Positions 55,900-64,000 of a DNA stretch of 64,000 nucleotides are shown piece after piece. The notes beneath the pieces are model-generated. The model was not told where the DNA came from and did no database searches. It saw only the letters and a program-made list of their open reading frames with translations. The DNA is from Hymenopus coronatus (lineage: Eukaryota > Arthropoda > Insecta > Mantodea > Hymenopodidae), in assembly GCA_030762935.1 (NCBI GenBank), contig CM060884.1, positions 72,171,196 through 72,235,195 on the forward strand, read 5' to 3'. The position numbers were made by a program, and so were the translations under genes. The number at the start of each line of letters is the position of its first letter. Within the stretch, counting starts at the first letter, position 1.

Positions 55900-56962
55900 A
55901 TGTATTCAAATCAAGAGCTGGCAGAGATACACTTCATGTACGGTAAGGCGGACGGCAATGCTGCGCTGGCTCGTCGTTTGTACCAGGAGAGGTACCCACA
56001 GCGACAATGTCCAGATCGGAAGACATTTGTACGTCTCCATTCCCGTCTGTGCGAGTATGAAACATTCACCTCTCCTGGTTTGGGAAGAGGACGACCAAGA
56101 TCTACAACTCCAGAAGCAGGAGGAGATTCTGGAGGCTGTTGACAGGACTCCTTCTATCAGCACACGACGGTTAGCGTTGCAAGTCAATGTTCCTCATACG
56201 ACTGTCTGGAGACTGTTGAACGAGTATCAATTGTATCCTTATCATTTGCAACGTGTACAGGCCCTGTCACCAGCAAATTACCCTGCACGAGTTAGGTTCT
56301 GTCAGTGGTTCTTGCAGCAGTGTGGTGTAAATCCGAACTTTTCTGCCGTCGTATTATTTACAGATGAAGCACAGTTCACAAGAGATGACATAACAAATTT
56401 CCACAATCAGCATGTATGGTCGCATGAAAACCCACGTGCAACTGTTGTATCTCATCACCAGGTGCGGTTCTCCCTCAACATGTGGGCCGGTATCATTGGT
56501 GATCGATTAGTTGGACCCCATGTACTTGTAAACAGACTTACGTGGCAGGCGTACACAAACTTCCTGGAAAACACCATACCTGACGTTTTCGAAGACACTC
56601 CACTGATCAATCATCAACACATTCACTTCTTGCATGATGGCGCTTTTGCACACTTCAGTCTTACGGCTCGCCGGTACTTGGATCGAAGGTTTCCTGATCG
56701 ATGGATAGGTAGAGGTGGCCCAATTGATTGGCCTCCACGCTCACTTGATCTGAACCTTCTCGATTTCTACTTGTGGGGCCATTTAAAATCATTGGTTTAT
56801 TTGTCTCCGGTGCCGGATTTGGAATCCCTTCGGAATCGAATTGTGGCAAGTTGTGAGGACATACGCAATACTGGAGTTTGGGATCATGTTCGCAGGTCAA
56901 GGAGACATCGATGTGAGGTCTGTATTCAAGCAGGAGGTGGACATTTTGAACATCTTCTGTAA
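55900..56962 (+). pseudogene. M-E transposase, one frameshift
   Basis: Frame 1 from the ATG at 55,900 gives a DNA-binding domain (MYSNQELAEIHFMYG, ARRLYQERYPQRQCPDR, RGRPRS). At about 56,105-56,125 the reading moves to the frame ending at 56,962, which continues EILEAVDRTPSISTRRLA, LYPYHLQRVQALSPANYP and the endonuclease core. Aspartates: LFTDEAQF (56,363), LHDGAFAHF (56,636) and LDLNLLDFYLWGHL (56,762). There are 90 residues between the first two and 41 between the last two, fitting a DD41D arrangement. Conserved prolines are changed (HDGAF, SLDL). Probably inactive but recent. Confidence 0.85.
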
Positions 56963-56966
56963 TGAC

Positions 56967-57131
56967 AACAACCTGCGGAAAGAAAAACGTTCCAGTGAAT
57001 TTCAATGTTGTGAAGGCCATAACTCGGAATTGAAGTATTTCCGGACACATGTTATAATGAACTAATTTGATTGTCTACATGTGTGAAATACATACCTGAA
57101 ATTATGCCCCGTATTTTTTAAACACCCTGTA
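56967..57131 (-). repeat. M-E right terminal inverted repeat
   Basis: Inverse of 55,645-55,810 with few differences. It includes CCGGACACATGTTATAATGA and ends CACCCTGTA before the flanking TA. Confidence 0.85.
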
Positions 57132-57371
57132 TATGACATAATTGTGTTTTATCGTAATCTACTTTTTTGTATATTCGGCTTTTTCTATCTCTTATGGTTT
57201 ACTAGTTATGCAAAATTCAATTAAAATCATTCAGAATAAAGACCTCTTAGAGGCTATTCCCAGAAAATTCATGATATGCATGTTTTATTTTGCCTGTAAA
57301 TATCTTAAATGTAAGTGATTTTAATCAATATCGTTAGTCATTTTTGAGAAAATAAGAAGTTTCTAATTTTT

Positions 57372-58228
57372 ACTTTCTCTATACGTAATATGTACATAGT
57401 GTATAGAGTAAGTATTGTATTCCACCCAAAAATTCGATACCCTGATTTCACCGGAAATACATGTTTTAGGACCCACTGAATCCAAAAAAAGCATTTCAGA
57501 AAACGGTCCGTGTGTATCTATGTGTGTGTCTGTCCGTCTGTGTGCTTGTGGACAGCATAGCTCAAAAACAAAAAGACCTTTATATATCAAACTTGGCATT
57601 TAAGTTTGGTTCTTTCAAGGATGCGACACGAAGATTTTCAAGAAAATCCCCCACCCAAACTACGCTTTTCATGGAACTTTTTTCAAAAACTTTGATTTTC
57701 TCAAAAATGGCTCTAATGATTTTAGATAAAATATCGTATATTAAAGATATTTACATGACAAAATGTATATCTTGAATTTTCTGGGAATGGCCTCTGAAGA
57801 GTACTTTATACTGGATGAATTTTACGGAATTTTATATAATTGCTAAACCGTAATAGATGTACAAAAAAGTACCACACAAAAAATGTAGAGCACGTTAAAA
57901 CACCCAATTTATGCTATATACATTTTTTTGTGGAGTTGGTTGCTTTTGAGATACTCCTTGTTTTTGGTTTCAGCTTTAAAAAAATTTTACTTTTCTCATA
58001 CAGGAATTTGTCAACTCTTGTTCTTACAAACAAAGGAACTTCACTCACATAGCAATCAGCTTTTGACTATCACTTTAAACTTATTTCGCTTCAACTTACA
58101 ATGGAGCAAGTAATAAGACTATTTCTGCTAATTATATCTGGATTAGCATGAAGTAAATAGAACATAAGCTTTTTAATAATAATTTGTTGCAGAGATGTAG
58201 AGAAAGTCATGTGAATGGAACACATAAG
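57372..58228 (+). mobile_element. HLR copy, full length, plus
   Basis: A end ACTTTCTCTATACGTAATAT. GT-rich tract at about 57,508-57,548. B end GATGTAGAGAAAGTCATGTG, then GGAACACATAAGAG. Length about 857 bp. Confidence 0.85.
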
Positions 58229-58838
58229 AGTAGTTGACAAATTCTTGTATGAGAAAGTTTTTCAAAGCTGAAACCTAAAACAAGGAATAATTAAAAACGA
58301 TCACCTTCACGAAAAAAATGTATACAACATAAATTGTGTGTTTTAATGTCCTCTACATTTTTTGTGTGGTAAGTTTTTGTCTATTTCTTACGGTTTAGCA
58401 GTTATGCAAAATTCCGTAAAATTCACTCAGAATAAATTAGTCTTTAGAGACTATTCACAGAAAATTCAGAATATACATTTTATTTTTCAAGTAAATATCT
58501 TTAATATACTATATCCTAATTAAAATCGTTAGAGGCACTTTTTAAAAAATAAAAATTATCGAAAAAGTTACATGTAAAAGGTAGTTTGGGGTGGGGGGAT
58601 GTTTCTCAAAATCTTTGTCTGGAAGATACTCAACTTAAATACCAAGTTTGGTATTTAAGCAACTTTTCGTTTTTGAGCTATCGTGTTCACAGACACACGG
58701 ACCTTTTTGTGAAAATACTTTATTTGGCTACAGGGGACCCTAAAACGCATATTTCCGGTGAAATCTGGGTATCGAATTTTTTGGTGGAGTGCAATACCTT
58801 TTCTATACACTATGTACATATTACGTGTAGAGGAAATA
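58229..58838 (-). mobile_element. HLR copy lacking the B third, minus
   Basis: Starts at GTTGACAAATTCTTGTATGA directly after the previous B end. A end ACACTATGTACATATTACG, then GTAGAGGAAATAAA. Confidence 0.8.
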
Positions 58839-59242
58839 AAAATACTCCTGGAAATACTTATCAAATAACGTATAGGGGTTGAGTGTGAAAAGCAACTTGT
58901 AACAAATGAAGTTCTGGGTGCGAACTGGTGAAGTCAAATTTACTGGTTGGACAATACTTGACCTCTCTCACCTGGTGACAAAATGAGATTAATCTTTTCT
59001 CTGTGGTATATGCCGAAGTTCTAGTGCAAAGGTAATGTGAGCAGGTGGACAAATAAACAAATACACTATTTATGCAGGTCAACCTCCTCTGAGGGAGCGT
59101 CGAGCGGGACTGAGGAGTGAAGACGAGGATTGCATATTCTTACTCTCGTGGTAGGTATGTTGCACCAGAATGGCACCAATACACCTGAGGCCCGTTAAAC
59201 GTTCACATTTTCAGCGAAATAGCAGCGTCAGGCGTATTACAT
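58839..59242. other. No recognised feature
   Basis: About 400 bp without HLR landmark or recognisable protein. A minus frame of 73 codons has no motif. Confidence 0.5.
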
Positions 59243-60668
59243 TATCTAAATGTACTATGTACAAGGCGTTTAGAGGAAGTTTTGCATTCCACCAAAATAT
59301 TCAATACCGAGATTTCACCGGAAATATGCGTTTTAGGGTTCCATGTATCCAAAAAAAAAAGTATTTTCAGAAAAAGGTCCGTGTGTCCGTGAGTCATTGT
59401 GTCCGTGTGTCTGTGAACACAATAACTCAAAAACGAAAAGTCGGTAAAATACCAAACTTGGTATTTAAGTTAAGTATCTTCCAGGGATGTGCGGTACCGA
59501 AGCCTCCCGGGCCCTTAAATATCCCTAATTACATAGCCCCCAAGCCTCCCCTGAACTGTTAGCCTCCTGGTCGAAACAGGTAACAGTTGCAGTTTGGTGT
59601 TTATAATATTTAATTATTAGTTTTGATGGCCTTTCACATACATTTTCCCTAGCTTTTCTCCTCAGATCACAAAGTACTTTCTGAATTTTGTCACTAGATG
59701 GTGCCACGTGGTTATAGTCCTCTTGAATATCCAGGACATCTATTTCTTCAATAGAAACGTTTTAATAAAACTGTTGCAACTTTTAACATTGCACGCCCAT
59801 CACGCTAGCCCACTTTTTAAACACTTCTGGAATCCGAAAGTGTAACCGTTCCGAAGTGGACTTTGCCTTCCTGTCCTACTCACCGCAATTTCTTGAACTA
59901 ATTTGTTGTACACTGAAACAAATCAAGGAAAAAATTAGACATACACATTCCACCCCACCTGCTGGGTGATTACAGCGGTTTCATGCGAGGCTTGGGGGTT
60001 GTTATCTGCTAAGCTTACCTGGGTACGGTCCTTCGCCTATTCCAGTGATGCGACATGAAAAGTTTGAGAAGAATCCCCTACCCCAAGCCACCCTTTACAT
60101 GGAAAGAAATAGATAATTTTGATTTTCTCAAAAATGGCTCTAACTATTTTAATTAAAATACCACATGTTAAAGATATTTATGACAAATAAAATGCATATT
60201 TTGAATTTTGTGGGAATAGCCGCTAATGATCTCTTTGTTCTGAGTGAATGTTGCTGAATTTTGCATAACTCTTAAACCGTAAGATATAGACAAAAACTTA
60301 CTACACAAAAATGTAGATCACGTTGAAACACACAATTTGACATACTTTTTTTCTTTTCTTTTTTTCGCGGAATAGACAATTTCTGTGATATTCTTTATTA
60401 TTTGTTTATGATTCAAAATATTTACATTTTCCTCTCACGAATAGCTGCATACAAATGATTTTCAACCATAGGCTTTCAAAAGATTTGACTATCACTTTAG
60501 CCAAGTGTATTCCCTTATTTCCCTTCTACTTGCAAGGAAGCAAGTAATTAATACAATTTCTGCTATTGTTTATCCCGATTATCATAAAGTAAATAGAGGA
60601 TTAAGCTTTTAAAAAATGATTTATTACACAGGTAGAGAAAGTCATGTGAATGGAACACATCAGATTTC
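59243..60668 (+). mobile_element. HLR copy, full length, with a 550-bp insertion
   Basis: Degenerate A end TCTAAATGTACTATGTACA. It is interrupted at 59,490-60,039 and resumes CGACATGAAAAGTTTGAG. B end AGAGAAAGTCATGTGAATGG, then AACACATCAGATTTC. Without the insert it is about 865 bp. Confidence 0.8.
59479..60050 (-). mobile_element. 550-bp insert flanked by an 11-bp near-exact direct repeat
   Basis: TTCCAGGGATG at 59,479-59,489 and TTCCAGTGATG at 60,040-60,050 flank 59,490-60,039, where an HLR has the motif once. The minus strand encodes PSSDKIQKVLCDLRRKAREN then VCERPSKLI (59,525-59,707). This faintly resembles the linker after FLYWCH-type zinc fingers found with MULE-like transposases. A 12-bp inverted pair CCCCCAAGCCTC lies near both ends. 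Class uncertain. Confidence 0.5.
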
Positions 60669-60830
60669 ATTGTCTTTGACTTTATAAGGAAATATGTATG
60701 TAATAAACCATTTCCACTAATATGTATCTAAATAAGCATGAAGTGGCTAGAAAAATAACTTCATGTTTTTGCAGCAAAGGCATATAAGATCTCAAAGCAT
60801 GTATTTGTCGATGGAATCTCGCTGTCTAAT

Positions 60831-61646
60831 TACTTCCTCTACACGTATGACGTACATAGAATAACGATTAGGTATTGTATTGCAGCAAAAATTCGATATC
60901 GAAATTTCACCGGAAATACATGTTTTGATACCCTCTGAATCCAAAAAAATGCATTTCCAGAAATAGTCCGTGTGTTTGTGGGTAGCATAGCTCAAAAACG
61001 TCAAGTCCGTTAAACATCAAACTTGTTATTAAGTTCCTAACTTCCATGAACGCGACACGAAGATTTTGAAGAAAATCCCCCCATTTACTCTTTACGTGGC
61101 AATTTTTTCGAAAAATTTGAGTTTCTTAAAAATGCCTCTAACGATTTTGATTAAAATATCGTATATTAAAGATATTTACCTGACAAATAAAATGTATATC
61201 TTGAATTTTCTGGGAATAGCCTATGAAGACTGCTTTATTGTCAATAAATTTTACAGAACGTTACATAACTGGAATAACGTAAGAGATAGACAAAACTTCA
61301 CTGCATATAAAATGTAGGTTTTCTTAAAACACACAATTTATGTCTCATATAATTTTTTTGTGGGGTTGGTCGTTTTAAATATATTATTTTTATGGTTTCA
61401 GTTTTAAGTTGTCAACACTTGGCCACGCAAAGAAACATGTTCCAGTGCTAAAGCAACCACATTTGAAACATTTGACTGTCGATTTAGCCCAGTGTATTCC
61501 CTTGTTTCCCTTCCACTTATAAGGAACTAAGTAATAAGACCGTTTCTGCAAATGCTTTAGCAAGAAATAGATATAAGAATAAGCTTTTTATAAATATTTG
61601 TCTCAGAGATGTAGAGAAAGTCATGTGAATGGAGCACATCAGATGT
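60831..61646 (+). mobile_element. HLR copy, full length, plus
   Basis: A end ACTTCCTCTACACGTATGAC. Landmarks TTTCACCGGAAATACATG and GTGGGTAGCATAGCTC. B end GATGTAGAGAAAGTCATGTG, then GGAGCACATCAGATG. Length about 816 bp. Confidence 0.85.
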
Positions 61647-61705
61647 TTGTGCATAGTGTAAATTGTCCTGAACTCATTATATGTAGCAGAGAGAGAGAGT
61701 ACAAA

Positions 61706-62361
61706 ATCTGATGCGTTCCGTTCACATGACTTTCTCTACATCTCTGCAACAAATTATTGTTAAAAAGCTTATGCTTCTCTTTACTGCATGCTAATCAAGC
61801 AAAAATTAGCAGCATTAGTCTTAATGAGGGACTGCCATAAGTTATAGTGATAGTCAAAAGCTGGTTACTAAGTGACTGAAGTTCCTTGTTTGTTGACAAA
61901 TTCTCGTATGAGAAAAATATAAGTTCTTTAAAGGGAAATCAAAAACAAGGAATATCTCAAAAACAATCAGCTCCACGAAGAAAATGCCTATAATATAAAT
62001 TGTGTGTTTTAACGTGATCTACATTTTTGTGTTGTAAGTTTCGGTCAATCTCTTATGGTTTAGCAGTTATGCAAAATTCCGTAAAATTCATCCGGAATAT
62101 AGTAGTCTTCAGAGGCTATTCCCAGAAAATTCAGAATATACATATTATTTGTCAGGTATATATCTTTAGTATATGATGTTTTAGTCAAAATTGTTAGAGC
62201 CATTTCTGAGAAAATAAAAATTTTCGAAAAAAGTTCCATGTAAAGGGCAGTTTGGTGTGGGTGGATTTTTCTCAAAATCTTCGTGTCGCATCTCTGGAAG
62301 ATACTGAACTTTAAATACCAAGTTTTGTATTTTACCGAGTTTTTGTTTCTGAGTTATCGTG

Positions 62362-62406
<45 letters not shown>

Positions 62407-62547
62407 GGACCTTTTTCTGAAACTGCTTTTTTTATACAAGGGACTCTAAAACATATATTTCCGGTGAGTTCTAGGTATCGAACTTTTGTGTTGAGTGCAA
62501 TTCCTTCACTATACACTATGTGCATAGTACGTGTAGAGAAAGTAATA
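61706..62547 (-). mobile_element. HLR copy, full length, minus
   Basis: B end ATCTGATGCGTTCCGTTCAC. (CA)n tract at about 62,366-62,404, the longest in any HLR here. A end ACACTATGTGCATAGTACG, then GTAGAGAAAGTAA. Confidence 0.85.
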
Positions 62548-62799
62548 TATAACAGTTCATTTGATTATTAATGTTTTGATTAGCATTATTTCAATACATC
62601 GATCCTATTATACGATGACAAATGCAGACAGTGCCTGAGAACAATTGAATAGCTGTTCAATCAGGCGATATATTACCGAGATATGGGGTGGGGGAGAGAT
62701 GGGGGCACGCCCTTGTCAGTTCAAGCTTTTACACGCTTTACTAATAGCGGTGCGTGTTTTACAAAAGTACATTCAAAATATTTACAAAAATATTCTAAA

Positions 62800-63565
62800 A
62801 AATCTAATGGGCTTCATTTACATAATTTTGTTTACATATATCTGTAACAGATTATTGTTAATACGCTTATTGTTCTATTTGATGCTAAAACATTAGCAGA
62901 AACGGTCCTATTACTTATAAGTAGAAGGGAAATAAGCAATACACGATAGTCAAATGTTTTATAATGTAGTTGCAATGCGACTGAATTCCGTTTCTTAGTT
63001 GACAATTTCAGTTTGGAAAAGTGTCTTAAAACTGAAATAAATAACAAGGAATATCCCTAAATTGGCCAACTCCACGAAAAAAATATATGTGCCATTATTG
63101 CGTGTTTTATCAAGATCCACATTGTTTATTCAGCAAATTTTTGTCTATCTGTAACGGTTTACCAGTTAAGCAAGCTTCAGGAAAAATCATCCCTAATAGA
63201 GATCTTCAGAGGCTAATCCCCGAAAATTCAAGATATACATTTTATTTGTTATGTAAATATATTGAATATAAGAGATTTTAATCAATATGAAAAGTTTACA
63301 AAGGGGTGGGGGATGTTTTTGAAAATGTTCGTATACCCTTGGAAGATATTGAACTTAAATACCAAGTTTGGTGTTTAACGGTATTTTCTATGTTCTCCAC
63401 AGACACACAGAGACAATGATCGTCTTCTAAAAATGCTTTTTTTTTTTTTGGATTCAGGGGGACCCAAAACATATATTGCAGGTGAAATTTCGGTAGTGAA
63501 TTTTTGGGTGCAATACAATACCTTCTCTATACATTATGCACAAAGTACATGTAGATACAGTAAAA
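62800..63565 (-). mobile_element. HLR copy, diverged, minus
   Basis: B end ATCTAATGGGCTTCATTTAC. A end TACATTATGCACAAAGTACA, then GTAGATACAGTAAAA. It is directly followed by another B end in the same orientation. Confidence 0.75.
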
Positions 63566-63567
63566 AT

Positions 63568-63910
63568 ATTGATGTGTTCCATTTACATTACTATCTACCT
63601 GCTTGTTAACAAACTGTTACAAAAGATTATTCCTTTATCTAATTCATGCTAATCGAGATAAACATTAGCAGAAGTTGTCTTATTATTTGCTTTGTGTTAA
63701 GTAGAAGGGAAATAACAGAATACATTAGCATAAAGCGATAGACAAATTTATAAAAGCAGTGGTCATACGATGAATTTGAAATTCGGTTCTCTTTGCATAC
63801 AAAAGTAACACAAAAAGTGTATGAAACGATTCCCAGTTTGAGAAAGGTTATAAGAACTTTCAAATTGAAACCAATAACAATGAATAGCTCCATACAAAGG
63901 TGTATAGTAC
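63568..63910 (-). mobile_element. HLR-2 B-half, minus, tandem
   Basis: B end TTGATGTGTTCCATTTACAT. HLR-2 type interior (TAATCGAGATAAACATTAGC, GAAACCAATAACAATGAAT). It is truncated at the mariner end that follows. Confidence 0.7.
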
Positions 63911-63914
63911 CAGG

Positions 63915-64000
63915 CCCTTTTTTTTCAACATCCGATAGGTTATAACTAAAAGACAAGTTCATAGAAAACAATTATTTTATTACTAAAAGTTGTGTACACT
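63915..64000 (-). mobile_element. Mariner M-A end, runs off the window
   Basis: TTTTTTTTCAACATCCGATAG, then AAAGACAAGTTCATAGAAAA and TTATTTTATTACTAAAAGTT match the 3' ends of M-A1 (905-1000) and M-A2 (15,720-15,815). The transposase part would lie beyond 64,000. Confidence 0.75.

Larger units (their letters stand above)
55645..57131 (+). mobile_element. Mariner-superfamily transposon M-E, near complete
   Basis: 1,487 bp bounded by TACAGGATGTTTC and, inverted, TACAGGGTGTTTA. TA lies directly outside on both sides. Terminal inverted repeats extend about 165 bp (both include CGGGGCATAATTTCAGGTAT and ATTATAACATGTGTCCGGAA). The flanks join to give a normal HLR sequence, so the empty site is known. 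The one gene inside is frameshifted. Confidence 0.9.
54441..57370 (-). mobile_element. HLR copy, minus, split by an HLR-2 and by a transposon
   Basis: Parts 54,441-54,697 (B end to GCGAAAAGTATACA), 55,584-55,644 (resuming AAAGCTGAAACCAATAAT) and 57,132-57,370 (resuming TATGACATAATTGTG). In order they rebuild one continuous HLR from B end to the GAGAAAATAAGAAGTTTC block. The A side is lost at the next plus HLR. Confidence 0.85.

Overview
The window looks like repeat-dense, strongly AT-rich nuclear DNA of an animal, most likely an arthropod and probably an insect. The reasons are: several mariner-superfamily elements of different families, I/Jockey-like LINE tails, tRNA-derived SINEs with A and B boxes, many microsatellites, and no prokaryotic operon structure. 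I recognise no host gene. Every protein-like stretch I can identify is a broken transposase or a LINE C-terminus.

The dominant component is one short non-autonomous family, called HLR here (Helentron-like repeat), present as roughly 50 full, partial or split copies. A full copy is about 830-870 bp. Its A end starts ACTTTCTCTACA and folds into a hairpin around TACTATGTACATAGT. An interior (CA)n or (GT)n tract sits at a fixed place in many copies. Its B end carries the inverted counterpart TGTAGAGAAAGT, then a small hairpin (ATGTG..CACAT) and CAGATTTTT. The inverted repeats are terminal on one side and subterminal on the other, with a microsatellite core, a 3' hairpin, and insertion into T runs with no target duplication. 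That layout is the one described for Helentron-derived elements such as DINE-1. A divergent subfamily (HLR-2) and a short internally deleted subfamily (HLR-S) are also present.

Layout: 0-4.4 kb, SINE head, LINE scrap, fold-back mariner, first HLRs. 4.4-14.6 kb, mostly HLRs, with a LINE 3' end (7.6-8.3) and a 123-bp insert carrying a 42-bp perfect palindrome (10.34). 14.6-18 kb, two rearranged mariners. 18.6-25.4 kb, HLRs, a MITE split by a SINE, and a mariner whose interior is replaced by an HLR cluster. 25.9-31.1 kb, an LTR-like fragment, HLRs and SINEs. 31.7-33.1 kb, three nested elements. 35.28-43.33 kb, an 8-kb minisatellite of about 31-36 bp units that starts inside an HLR-2 copy. 43.7-48.8 kb, a MITE and nested HLRs. 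49-52.7 kb, a mosaic of SINEs and an unidentified repeat X inside a 2-kb inverted structure. 52.7-64 kb, HLRs, the best preserved transposon (55,645-57,131) inside an HLR, and a 550-bp insert flanked by an 11-bp direct repeat.

The elements interact mainly by nesting. HLR copies serve as landing sites for each other, for SINEs, for TA-inserting transposons and probably for the satellite. Insertion order can therefore be read directly from interrupted copies. Boundaries are estimates by eye, generally good to about 5-20 bp unless a junction or duplication is stated.
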